Source: Lunularia cruciata (taxonomy: Eukaryota > Streptophyta > Marchantiopsida > Lunulariales > Lunulariaceae). Taken from it: DNA of 64,000 bases. Positions 13,633 through 24,533 of the stretch are shown piece by piece. A program made the translations under genes and the position numbers. The stretch covers positions 46,849,493 through 46,913,492 of the forward strand of contig OX419759.1 in the NCBI GenBank assembly GCA_948567375.1, given 5' to 3'. The notes beneath the pieces are model-generated. The model was not told the DNA's origin. It worked only from the letters and a program-made list of their open reading frames with translations, and ran no database searches. Every line of letters begins with the position of its first letter. Within the stretch, counting starts at the first letter, position 1.

Positions 13633-14043
13633 CCTACAAAGATACTGAATGGGTCATTTAGACTGAATGTCAAAGGAGATTCCTTGATGCAATTTGAATT
13701 TCCTAAGGAGGTACTCAAAAACACATTCCTACTACACTATTCCTCACCTCTACTTGACCAAGTACAAAACCAAAGATGCAAGTGAAAGTCATTCAACAAA
13801 AAGACTAAGAAAATCTATGAGCTGAAAAGCTTTATTTATGAAAGAACTGGACATAGCTACATTGGGTTTCAACCTATATATACAATTTCTCAACTTTCTA
13901 ATGAAGAAGATCAATGGTTGAGGATGGTTATAATCTTCTAACTAATCCTACTCCACTTAATGCTAATCCTACCTACTTATCCTATCCTATTTTCAATTAA
14001 AGGGTTGATTGTATGTCCACCACCAAATCATCTATTCATCTTG
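13633..14043. other. Unassigned sequence
   Basis: No gene or recognisable repeat supported. The short frame at 13579-13785 overlaps the tandem repeat and is probably fortuitous. Confidence 0.4.
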
Positions 14044-14081
14044 TCATTTTCTTCACAAGTAATTACTTGTGAAGAAAATGA
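14044..14081. repeat. Perfect 38-bp palindrome 1
   Basis: Every base from 14044 to 14062 pairs with 14081 back to 14063, with no spacer. The centre is AAGTAATTACTT and the arms are TCATTTTCTTC and its complement. Pairing stops at 14043/14082. Confidence 0.95.
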
Positions 14082-14115
14082 TTGAGAGATGTGTAATTAC
14101 ACATCTCTCAATCAT
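14078..14115. repeat. Perfect 38-bp palindrome 2
   Basis: A second spacerless palindrome (centre GTGTAATTACAC, arms ATGATTGAGAGAT and its complement). It overlaps the first by four bases (14078-14081) and has the same length. Both share the central GTAATTAC-type core. Confidence 0.95.
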
Positions 14116-14279
14116 CAATTGCAAAATTGGTCTTAAGTTCTAGACAAAGATATATCAAGGCAAAGGGAACTTGCAGGCCAAGGGTGCATTCAACACTTTA
14201 ACAGATTTCTACCTATTTCCCTTGGGCTAACAAGTTACCTTCTACCTAAAAACTACTACAAGGAACTACCTTCACTCTC

Positions 14280-15135
14280 AAGCTGAATTCAATGATGTGC
14301 TTCTTCTTCCTTCAACTTGGAGGCCTTCTGCCTCATTGTACTCTCTTCTAAAATCTTCTTCTCTAGAGCCATGCTTTCTAGCTTGAGCTTGACAGACTTC
14401 TATGCCAAGTCATTTCTCCACTTCCCTATCTCCAAATCTTGTCCAACTACCACAAACTCATTTTTTGCATTTACCCCTTCCAAGTCTACTCCTTGTGCCA
14501 TGTGATGAAGATGATTGATGAAGGTGGCATAATTTGTAATTGCCCCATGAGATTTTGTGTATGTGGAGAGGAGTTGCTCCATCAATTCCAATGTTGGGCC
14601 AACATTCTATGCCACTTGCTTAGAAGGTAGAACTACCACAACTTGCATGGTTTCCTTCTTGCTTGAAATTTCCTCTCTTACCATTCAAAATGAGGCGAAA
14701 GGTCCACTCTCCTCCTTGTCAGCCTTGGCAAAGATGGTGGTCCTTCCACAGTAGTACCTTATCTATTGTCATGGTTACCTACCTCAATCTTGGATGACCT
14801 TGTCCAGATTTCCTTCCTCTTTGGCATGATACTCTTCTTCTTCCTTTTGGTAGGATCAAGCATCTTTTGCCGAAAGTTCTTCTTGCTCCTTCAAGTACCT
14901 CTTTTGGCCAAAGAATGCTCACTTCTTGTAAGTTCACCTCTCCTGTAGTGGAAATAGAGGAGATCTTGCCATCTCCAAACCCTCTATCACATTCTTCTTC
15001 TTGGTATTAGAAGTCCTAGTTTCTCCATTATGTCTTGCAAGAGTTGGCATTTGATCTTGCTTTTGAATGTTAAGGGGTTGATTGCACTTCTCCACCCTGG
15101 TCCTTAACCACCTCCTTGTCCTAATAAATTGCAAT
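14280..15135 (-). pseudogene. Decayed coding remnant with coiled-coil end (family D)
   Basis: On the minus strand a run of frames separated by stops reads as one degraded gene. A basic, Gln/Thr-rich part (14934-15134) is followed by Lys/Glu-rich segments and then 14400-14591, where HHMAQGVDLEGVNAKNE precedes KLKLESMALEKKI (heptad-like). No known domain recognised. The build (linker, then coiled coil) resembles the C-encoded protein, but there is no clear sequence match. Confidence 0.35.
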
Positions 15136-15592
15136 TTTTGTATAGGGATGTTTGTTAGCTATAAGGGTAGTTTCTAGTTGGGGTCAAGCTTTACTATAGC
15201 CTCTACTTCTTCTTTTATTTCTTCCTCCATGAGTGCTCTCCTCATCTTCTTCTAGGTCATCATCTTTGGCCAAAAAGGTGTGTACATCTACAAAGGTCTT
15301 TGATGCCAAGGGTGTTTTCAGGCCAAAGGTATCATACTTTGAAGGTATCTAAAACTTCACATGGTTGTAATGCTTGCTATAGACCTCCAAATGCTACAAT
15401 AATAGTGTCAATAGAAAGCTCTTGAAAATCTCCTTCTAACAAGATAATGATTGATCCATTTGGACATGTAACCATAGGGATAAAAATCCCTTAAGTACAC
15501 CTATGGTGGGCAAAAGCTCAAGAGTCTGGGTATTATCGAGCCCCATTGTTTGTTGCTTATCTGCAATCTATACCATATAAAGGATGAACCAA
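15136..15592 (-). other. Unassigned; possible 3' extension of element E pol
   Basis: The minus-strand translation just past the PHD-like region keeps short readable stretches (for example ITVTCPNG-like and LLEGDFQELSIDTI) without a recognisable domain. It may be the tail of E pol or its 3' untranslated region. Confidence 0.3.
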
Positions 15593-15811
15593 CTATAGGT
15601 CAAGTACATCTAGGAGATAACTACTGTCCTTGAGAAACCACCAGAGGGGAGGAGTAAAACATCCTCTCAAACAATTATCACACACTAACACAATAACACC
15701 TCCACTAGAAGAGCCACATAACATCCACCTCAAGCTTGCACGTACAAGTGCCAAGCTTGGGTCCATAGTGCCATCAACATTTGGAAGGTGGCATAGAGTA
15801 CAATTGCCCAC
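15593..15811 (-). pseudogene. Element E: PHD-like finger after integrase, broken
   Basis: The minus-strand frame reads CHLPNVDGTMDPSLA, then CMLCGSSSG-like (codon changed here), VLVCDNCLRGC and TPPL. This is the Cys spacing of a PHD finger (C-x2-C ... V-x-C-D-x-C ... C-x-x-P-P-L) with the central His segment lost. It lies downstream of the E integrase on the same strand, where chromodomain elements carry their targeting module. The finger is damaged here. The link to E rests on order, strand and continuity of the reading frame around 15811-16430. Confidence 0.55.
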
Positions 15812-15954
15812 ATGATCCTTCCAAAAAACACCATCACATGTCCTTCCAACACAAGGACTCCAAGTGCCAAAAACTCGCTCACTCTCAAGATAGAGAGGTC
15901 TATAAAAACATCAAGTGTTGTCGGTGTTGTATGTTGTAGATATACATAGTGTCA

Positions 15955-16422
15955 CACCATTTGTAGTGCCGCATCTAGATGCTCAGACACTGGAGTTCTA
16001 GTGATAGTAGTTAGAGTTATTTCAGCAATTTCTCAGAGACTACTTTCCGACAGTCAGATTTGGTGTTTAGGGTACTGACTTCACAGTGGGGCCCACCATC
16101 ACGTCAGCGGGACCGTTAGGGTTTCAGAGCTAGCTCGAGTCCAGGGGGTATAGTTTCGAAGTGAGCTCCAAAGAGCTCACTTCTCTGATGTTGAGCCTTT
16201 GAGTTCTTGGCTATGGTGGACAGAGGCCGGCGAGCGTCACCTGGATTCTCTATGCTTGAGTGGGTGTGGCTTGACTGTAATCAATGCCCAGTTGTTGGCA
16301 GTTTATAGTGTGATAGATCAAGTACTAATCTGAGTTGAGTTGAGTTGAGAGTGGTAAGCAATCTGATTATTGTGGCACTTTAGAGTCTATGTATGACCTA
16401 TGTGTGAGTTGTGTTTCTATAG
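15955..16422. other. Candidate small insertion in element E, GC-richer
   Basis: About 470 bp of visibly higher GC than its surroundings separates the integrase tail (16430 upward) from the PHD-like part (below 15950), both on the minus strand. The heptamer ATAGTGT occurs at both edges (15948-15954, 16423-16429), consistent with a target duplication. No coding, no clear terminal repeats. It could be a solo LTR or a small non-autonomous element. Confidence 0.35.
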
Positions 16423-16429
16423 TGTATGA

Positions 16430-17656
16430 TGTTGACAGCGATGTATATACGCACGACAATAGTCACCTGGATGAAATTGATGGATTGAGGGTCTATAACC
16501 TTCTCCTTCAATGGTAGCATAGTTTAAGGTATCCCTATGCTGAGCAATTGCCAATTTCTCAAAGGCCATTGGCGTCATTCTTTGAAAAATCTTAACCCAT
16601 TGAGAACATACGCTCATCCAAGTCCAAAACTATAGTGACATGTTGATGAATAGCTATAGGTAAATTTGGATCTTGTCCATAGAGTAGAAAGTAGGGAGAG
16701 AAGGATGCTAAGGAGGCTTGTTGGCTGAACCAATAGCCCATGGCCAACAAAGGTAACTGGAAATCCCAATCTCCCAAGTGGCCTCTCTACAAACCATACT
16801 TTTGCAATCCTCTCTTTGCCATCTAAACCACCCTCTACGCTAAGCCATCAACCAAAGGGTGTTCTTGGGAAGTATTATGATGATCCATGAAAGCCTTGTC
16901 ATGCAAGACTTGAAACTCCCCTAAGAACTTTGTACCTTGATCAGTCAAAACCTCAATTGGGGCACCAAAATGACTTAAACCAAGAATCCAAGAATGAGTA
17001 AGCAACCCCTTCACTGGACTTATCAAGAAGTACCACCAGCTCAATCTACTTGGAGAAGTGCTCCACCATCACCAAAACATACCAATGATGTCTCACAGTC
17101 AACAACAAATGTCCAACAAAGTCCAAATTCTAGTGGTAACCCAATTCCATCATGGGTGTAACTATGGCATAGGAGTATTAAATGATGCTCTAACTCAATC
17201 AAAAACCACACATATGGCAAAAAATTGTTGTACATTGGTTTGTGTATTATGCCACCAATAATGACTCTAGAGTAAGCTATATGTACGCTTTACCCTAAAA
17301 TGTCCTAACTCCTCATGAGCATGACATACTAACTATAGTCTTTGAGATACAAGTGATATTACTTGCCCTCTACCATCCTCCCATACGCAAAGAAGTTGTT
17401 TCCCCTCCAATATGAACTATCTAGCTCATTGAAGAACACGGTCTCTCTCCTTGGCCCCAACTATGCCACCCACAACACCAATGCAAAGATAATCCATCAC
17501 TAAGATATCATCATGAATGTCTCGCTGAACTATACCACTATCTCTACTCTCTTGATTTGTGACCTCAAGAACTCCTCTTGTATGCACTAAGAGAGATACC
17601 ACCAAAGCCTTAGAAAATATACAAAGAAAGGTACATGCATGGCAACTTGGCACCAT
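16430..17656 (-). pseudogene. Element E integrase, decayed
   Basis: Minus-strand pieces in order: a Cys-containing N-terminal zinc-binding region (17426-17656, with RDIHDDILVMDYL), core (16835-17235: SHFGAPIEVLTDQGTKFLGE, a D-x-G-T-x-F motif, then HPLVDGLA) and a C-terminal part (16417-16777: LLAMGYWFSQQASLASFSPY, then LAIAQHRDTLNYATI). The family is Ty3/gypsy. Stops and frameshifts separate the pieces. It joins in colinear order to RNase H and RT at higher coordinates. Confidence 0.8.
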
Positions 17657-18960
17657 CTTCTCATTTGTCTCAACATGCCAATGTGCTCCGGTTTGATTCT
17701 ATTGGCTTGTTCATGGGTTTCTACTCAACCCATCTGCATCATGGTTCACCACTCCAAGTCTATGAACAACCATAAATTGTACTCCTATAAAATCAGAGCC
17801 CACCATGCAAGCTCTCTTGATGCTTATCAGACTCCGTTAACCATTTCAGTGGTTGTTGATCAATTTTCAGAGTAAAGAGGTCGACTAAATAGGTAGCATT
17901 GGAAATATTGCCACCAATTAGTCGCCCTCATATGAACTATACTTTACCTCTAGAAAATTTTTGGAGCAACTAGCATAGGCCACCACAAACTCCTTCTCCT
18001 CATCATCATATTGAGTGAGTATTGCTCCAAGTCCCAACATACTCCAACCAATGTGAACCTCAAATGGTTATCCTCTGATTGGTCTCCTCAAAATAGAAGT
18101 AAATATCAACCTCTCCTTGAGCTCTACAAAAGCTCTCTTCTACTCATCTCTCTAACACCACTCTTGTGTAAGCTTGGTCAGCTTTGTCAAGGCCTTGGCA
18201 ATGGCACTAAATCCTCTAACATAGAAGTGATAGAAGTTTGCCAACCCAAGGAATGCTTGCACTTTGCTCACATCCATAGGCTGAGGAATATGTGCAATAG
18301 CCTTCACCTCAGTCTGTTGAACACCATGTCCTCTAGGGTAAATAGTGTGACATAAATACTCAACCCATAGATAGAAGAATCTACAGTTTCTATGATGTAA
18401 TTTCAATCTATGAGATCTCAACCTCTCAAACACCTCCAATAAATATCTCTCATGCTCCTCCACAATAGTGTTATAGACCAAAATGTTATCAATATACCAC
18501 CAAGAAAAATCCAATCCAGCTAGGATCCATGATTCTAGCATTCTTTAGAACTTGCCAATAGTGTTCTTTAACCCAAATGGTAAGAACCTCCATTGATATA
18601 ATACATCCTTGCCGTGAGGATCAATAGCCCGAAATATTATCTTGGACTTATCCTCCTCTTTGATTTGCAATTGATGATATCACACTCAAAGATCTAAAGT
18701 ATTGAAGACCTTTGCATGTCAATCGCATCAAAGATCTCCTCCAATATAGGCATGGCATACCAATCAGCCCTAGTCAATTGGTTGATAGGATAATAAACTC
18801 CCCACATCCACCTATTTTTGTAGTTGCCATGCATATCCTTCTTAGTTGGCATCACTATCGCTAATGCATACTCTCCATGTAAAATCTCTACCAACCTAAC
18901 CTCAAAAAGGTCTCTACTTTGCCTTTGAATCAATGTTCTCTCCATGTCACTATATTAATA
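17657..18960 (-). pseudogene. Element E reverse transcriptase and RNase H, decayed
   Basis: RT N-terminal part at 18694-18945 (MPTKKDMHGNY, then NQLTRADWYAMPILEEIFDA). The catalytic box YIDNI replaces YIDDI at about 18490 (18152-18541 frame), followed by HRNCRFFYLWVEYL and FLGLANFYHFYVRGFS. RNase H is readable near 17700-17900 by DQQPLKWL-like and DADGLSR-like stretches. Upstream, near 19050-19150, a KDTWEP...ELTKK region matches the usual spacer before RT. Damaged by stops and a changed catalytic Asp. Confidence 0.8.
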
Positions 18961-19559
18961 AGGACATCAAAAAACTAGTGATTTCTTTGTCAGCTCAATC
19001 CCAATACCAAGTCTTTTTGAGCACCCAAATCCTTCATTTTGAAGGCAAAACAACTCATATAGCTAGCTCTTCAAGAACCTCCAAACTCTCCATCTTTCCT
19101 CTTTTCTAAGCTTGGGTCCCATATCCGGCTCCCAAGTATCCTTTATAACTGATGTAGAAGTAGAGGATGTATTGACTTGCTGCTATAGTAAGCCCTTGGG
19201 AGTCGTAGTGTCATGCCCCCAACCACTAGAGCTCCCAACCTCTTTCTAAAAACTCCCTCCACTTTAGCTGCAAGCACCATACAACCTCTAAATGCATCCC
19301 AAGTAGACCAAGAGTGTAATCCAAGTAGCCCATGCTCACCTGGATGGAATCCAAGTAGACCACTCTCCCTAGTAGCCATTGGTTGTGTCCCAAAAATCCT
19401 CTATCCACTTGGTTCATCACCCCCAACATGTGCTTGAATCGTCTTGATAGGCACAAAGCTCACAAGTGTCCTAGCGGAAATGCTTATCAAGCGTATCCTA
19501 TGCTGCTTGGCCAAGCCAAGGCTCACAATCCAAGTCAAAAAGTTCAAGTCCATAGCCTA

Positions 19560-20173
19560 ACCTAACAGTTTATGCTTGGATGCACTAACATTTTTGGAAT
19601 AATGGTAATATTGGTGCAAAAATCCATCACCCGCTCTTTGTCATTGACATTGAGCTCCACCAATTGTTGTAACTGTGAGTCCTAAACAAGTCCATAACCG
19701 CACTCTCAAAAAGTAGAGGAGCTTGGGAAAACTCATAAGTGTGGGAAAAGCAGCTTGGTGGTATCCAACTAGGTTCACTATTGTTAGAGATGACCTATCA
19801 GCCACTACCATCGTCTGAGATCAACATCCAAAATCCCATCAACAATAAGGTGGCCAAGTCGTTGAATCCTATCAAAAGCTCACTATAGAACCTCTTTGGG
19901 TAAGAGGTGTCCACCAAAGATGAAGATAACAAACCCGTGATCCCACTTTGGCTGCATCCAACAACATGGTAGGTCCTATCCAAGAATGGACATGATGTGC
20001 ACTCGCCACCACCTAGGTGCAAGAATCACCCATCAAAAGGATGTTCTCCAAAAAGTAAGTAAGAGAAATGGATTGATGAACCCAAAGATGTTGTAATATT
20101 ATACATCTCCCAAAACACAATAGAATTGGGATCCTTAAGACCCAAACCTTGGCCAACACGTGTATGTCCCTCA
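19560..20173 (-). pseudogene. Element E cytosine-5 methyltransferase, C-terminal half
   Basis: Continues the methyltransferase across C2. Directly after the insertion the frame reads EGHTRVGQGLGLKDPNS, the stretch that follows the catalytic Pro-Cys in C5 methyltransferases. Then LDAAKVGSRVCYLHLWWT (19908-19958) matches the QxGSRxxRxRxxWT type block, and DKERVMDF (19619-19642) the ERExAMGF-type block. Frames shift between blocks, so the gene is dead. RT of the same strand follows directly. The family assignment rests on motif order, not on a database search. Confidence 0.75.
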
Positions 20174-20178
20174 CATGG

Positions 20179-23100
20179 TGTGGTGCCCACATTTTTTGTT
20201 TTTGTCAAAATAAAGAAGAAGAAGTGTGTAGAGAAGTTGGATTGCACCTCTATGGCCAAAGAAGGTGAAGAAAAGAGTCTTTAGGATGAAACCCAAAGTA
20301 AAGTGACTTTGGGTCATAAGGCGAAGTACTCGGAAATGCCCTGTCTGCATACAACCCAAAGTAAAGTGTCTTTGTATCGGGGGAAGCTCAACCTGAGGCG
20401 GAGACAGTCTAACAACCTTTCATCGGGGCGAGAAGTTCAAGAAGGGACCGTTCAAAACCGGCAGCCCATACACGCAAAGGTTAATTGATAGTGACAGGTG
20501 CATGCAAGAGGTATGATTTCTTAGTAGAAACTTGAAGTGACGAAAGACAAAGAAAGCGCAACTCTATAAAAATTGACTGAATTTGAAGTGAGAAATCATG
20601 CAATTTGGAGGTAAGATGTGATTGCTAGGATTGAAGTCTTGAGCCGACTTTGGATCACTTTCTTGGCATGGAACTGGAATGTGAGCTTTCCAGGTTTCAT
20701 GATAGAAATCATCAAGAGCAAGTGTCTCGATGGACCCAAGGAAGAAGGGAAGAGAGGAAATCCAGCTTGCTAGACAGAGTCGGATTGGAGACTCGTACTC
20801 GAGAAGGAAGTAGGCTCGGAGCAGGGGAGCATATTCTTGGGGAAGGGAGAGATAGCTCAAGAAACCCAAGAAGTGAGAGATGCATTCTCGTCAAAGCGGT
20901 CGAAGAATGGGTACAAAGTTGAGAGCTACAAAGACCTTGTGAAGAGAGGAATTGTGAGTGCACTAATGGCCATTTTGAAGCCAGAGAGAACCACGTATGT
21001 GATGAAACACCAAGCGGTGTTCTTTCACAAGTTATTCGCAGGAGAACTGATTAATTGGGCGAGGTGTTTCCACAAGAGAACAAGGCAGATGGTGTGGAAT
21101 TTGCGGGATAAATCGCCGCCACACTACATTGTGCCATTTGCAGCACATTTCTACCTCGGGCTAAATTTGCTGAACATGGCGGAGCAAACTCGGATGGTGT
21201 TGCACTTCCATCCTGATTTGCGAAAGGAGGTCAATGTTGAGGAGCAACAATACATCTTGCAAATCAGGAGCATCGACGACTACTACACAAAGACAAGGAA
21301 GAACATGGAGGTCGCAGTGAGTACCCTGAATACGAAGAAGAGAAGTCGGAAGGGCAAAGCCAAACACACGAAGAAACCTCGGAAGACCCGGAGAGGCAAC
21401 CCGAGGCGAGGTATGGTGGTGATCAAGTTGGAGGATGAAGACTCGGAAGGTGATGCTGAGCTTAAGACTGAAGACTCTGAATACAAGGAGAAGCCTGAGC
21501 TAACGCTACAGAGTGGAGATACGAGTAGCAATAGCAATGAAGGAGGAGAAATGACATCGGCACCGACGGCTGTAGAAGAAGAAGAAGAAGTGCAAGCAGA
21601 AATCAAAGCCGAGGACAACACACAATTGGAAGATGAAGTAACTAAGCCCGAAGAGAAGGAGATCGTAGTGTAGAGAGAAGTTTGCTTGAGACGTAAGGCG
21701 AAGTATGAAGCGGGTCCAAGTATGGTGAAGGAAGAAGCACCTGAACGCTCGGGAAGTGAGGCGTCTATTCCAATATGACAACTGCAACGAAGAAGGCAAG
21801 TATCGGGAGAAGAAGAGGTAAAGAAGGAGATCACTCCACAGGTTGAAGTAGTTGCCAATGATGGAGTGGAGTACTTGCAAGAAGTTGGTGAAGCTGGAGT
21901 ACAGGAAGAAGGAGATGCAGTCGACTTGTCCAAAAGTAAAGACGGTGTTGCAGGTATTAGCAAGACTAGAAGAAGAAAACTCGGAGTTGAAGAAGAGTAT
22001 AACCCGAGGTGAGGAGGAAAGAGAAGTACTGCGCGAGGAGGCAGTAGTGAGAAGTCAGGTAATTGAAGACCTAAAGAGAGGAGTGAATTATCAAGAGGAT
22101 CTTGTGAAGAAGAGTGACATAGCAAGGGAAAGACAAGTAGCTGAGTACGAGATCTTGAAGCAGCAGTTTGTTGATTCAAGAGTAGAGGTTATCCATGCTA
22201 TGGCGAGAGTAGCTGCAAAGGATCAAGAGCTCGATAGGGTGATGGAGAGTGTTGAGGAGAAGAAGCAACTCTGGCAAAGAGAGTTGGCAGCACGATATAG
22301 AGAAGAAGAAAGATTATGAGAGTTACTTCATAATCAGGAGGAGAGAGTTGTACAGAAGGAGAAGGAGAAGGAGACGGTGAAAGCTGAGTTTGAAGCAGAA
22401 TTGGCAATGTACAGGGAGGACTGGCTTGCAGATCGAGAACGGGAGTGGAAGATGATATTGGAGCCATTGAAGGAGATTGTCCTTAGGATGAACGCCATGC
22501 TAAGTACATAGGCTAGCGTTTGGATTGAAGAGACGAGGCTGCACGAGTTAAAGTTGTTGGTGCAAGAGACGAGGCAAAGACAAGCAAAAGATACAAATAT
22601 GAATGCCTTGTTAATAAGTCTCAGAACTCGTGTAGATAGGAAGATCTTAGAGGTAGAGGATAACATTTCAATTAGATTAGACTTAGTGAAAATAGAGAAA
22701 GAAAAACTTCAGAGAGATGTTAAAGCAAAACCCGAAGTAGATAACATAGGAGTGCAAATGTCTTTGGAATTACCAATGGAGACATTAGAGAAGAGTGGGT
22801 TGAGAGATGAAGATTTAGAAGGGTTACCCACTAGTGGAATTTCAAATCAGGAAAGAGAATTGTTGGAATTGGTAGAGGAAGTAGAAGATATGAAACCCGA
22901 GGACAGAGTAGTAGGAAGTAAATTTACTTCGGGTTTGGGTTTGAAAGCCGAAGAAGAAGTAGACATTGGATCGGAGTAGTAACAGTTTTGAGGTATGAAG
23001 AGGTGCATTGTCATTTTGGATTTGCAAGTTAGAAGAGTTGTTGTAGAACGGTATAGTTGTTAGAACTGTTGTTTGCTTCACTACTTAAGAGTGACATTCA

Positions 23101-23758
23101 CAGGAAATTGTTGTTCAATGCTCATAATTTATGAGAATAGATAAAGAGAAGTGCTGTGAAGTAGTGCTCGTCGCTTGAGCTTGATTTTGAGTATCAGCTT
23201 TGCAATTGTGTTTGTGAGTGTGTGGAGAAATTTGAAGTGCAAGTTAGTGTGCTTGTTGGATGTTGGATTCCGCAGCCTTGATCTTCATTCTATGTGTTTG
23301 ATCTTGAGTGAAGTGCAATCAAAGCAATGCCTTCACGATTTGAGAGGAATTGTAGTGTTGGTAGTATTTTGCATTTGTGAGTGTAGTGCAAAGTTGATAT
23401 GAAGCAATTTCAATCGAGGAAGTTGTGCCTTCAGTGGAAGGATGGAACACAATTCTAAGGCAAAGTTGTTTTGCAGTGATGTGCCATTTTCAAGAGAGCC
23501 TGAATCATCACAATCAAGATTGTTTGGAAAGAATTGAAGGTGTTGTGATTAAGGAGTGTGAATTCGTGACAAGACTGCAAATCAGTGCTTGTTACTCTCT
23601 TCTGGGTGTGGTTTCTACCTAAGAGATTAAAAATGCAACCAAGAAGAACTACATTGTGACTTTTGACTTTGTATTTGGACATTTCTGACTCGTATCTTTG
23701 CAAGAACAAACTTTACTTACCCGATTACCGCAAAAGTGATATTTACCGGGTTGTCACA
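20179..23758 (+). mobile_element. Element C2, full-length 3.58-kb unit
   Basis: Starts TGTGGTGCCCACA, ends CCGGGTTGTCACA, and is flanked by perfect 5-bp duplications CATGG (20174-20178, 23759-23763). A TATA-like CTCTATAAAAATTG lies about 390 bp in (20565). The long frame runs 20640-22979, and about 780 bp of non-coding sequence precedes the 3' end. It inserted inside the catalytic Cys codon of the E methyltransferase. Belongs to the same subfamily as C4 and C6. Confidence 0.9.
20640..22979 (+). pseudogene. C2 coiled-coil protein, few stops
   Basis: Readable from FLAWNWNVSFPG (~20670) through GYKVESYKD (~20910), KHQAVFFHKLFAGELINWAR and SPPHYIVPFAAHFYLGLNLL. A basic patch and acidic repeats lead to a TAG at 21671. 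A shifted frame at 21852-22319 holds a coiled coil (VLARLEEENSELKKSITRGE). It resumes at 22320-22979 after TGA and TAG codons and ends EEVDIGSE. The longest open piece is 278 residues (20837-21673). Function unknown; no transmembrane segment or catalytic motif seen. Confidence 0.65.
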
Positions 23759-23763
23759 CATGG

Positions 23764-24460
23764 CCATCAAGAAATCACCAGATGAATAGGACCATGTCTC
23801 TCTAGATCTTATGCTCCTAACAAGGAAATGTCTACTGGTAGGGTCTTCTAGTAACCCCTAACTATTGACATTAGTAATAACTCAAGATACCAATAGGCCA
23901 AGTATGCCACATGATGTAGAGAGACTCGCCTAACAATCTCATCTCTCTTAACATACAAGTACCTTTGTACTCATACACCTACATGTAGTACCATATCTAG
24001 TCCAGTGCTAATCCCACTAAACAACTCCAAGAGACCTACTCCCTCTATTGGATGCTACCAAGCAATGAGTGTGGCATCTAGAGGTGTCAAGGTTATCAAC
24101 TCTAGAGGCTCATCCTCACACTAGTCTCTTGGTGATACAAAGGCTCCACTCCAAACCTATTGCACCAACTAATCTACATTTTGCTGCAATGCCTCCTTTG
24201 AACTCCACAATAGAACATCCAAGGTGGATGGATCAATCCTACTCATAATCCAAATCCAAGTGATCTTCTCTGGTATTGGAGTATCTTGTGCATGGGTTCC
24301 ACTCCAATAAGTCACTAGGCCAAGTAACAAAACCATTGAAAGCTAAAATTGATGTTGCCATGGTCCTTGAATGTAGTGAGCCAAGACTACCATTGAAAAA
24401 GTGCACTAATAGGCAACATACTTGTCCCTCACCAGATTGCCAACTTGGTATATAGGAGGT
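23764..24460 (-). pseudogene. Element E cytosine-5 methyltransferase, N-terminal half
   Basis: One minus-strand frame, broken by a few stops, reads LELFSGISTGLD (FSGISTG at 24001-24021), the SAM-binding motif I of C5 methyltransferases (FxGxG type). VQRYLYVKRDE follows at motif II position, then DLERHGPIHLVIS and WPC, motif IV. The Cys codon is split by C2: TG at 23759-23760 and its third base at 20173. The neighbours on the same strand are an aspartic protease (34.4 kb, before A3) and RT (18.9 kb), so this is a domain inside a retroelement polyprotein rather than a separate host gene. Confidence 0.75.
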
Positions 24461-24533
24461 TGTCTACTCCCAATATTCAATACTAAAGCTCATGAAGTAT
24501 AACACTACTCCCCCAACTACCATCGCAATGGCC

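Noticed and set aside
21283-22179. 298-codon minus-strand ORF (and similar long antisense ORFs at 56861-57532, 62698-63282, 38140-38637)
   Set aside because: They lie antisense to the C coiled-coil frame; Ser/Leu-rich composition is what the complement of Glu/Lys codons gives. No domain, and not conserved as frames between copies.
23764-24460. Methyltransferase as an independent host gene hit by transposons
   Set aside because: Same strand and colinear order with protease upstream and RT, RNase H and integrase downstream, with no room for separate gene ends; kept as an element domain, though a search is needed to settle it.
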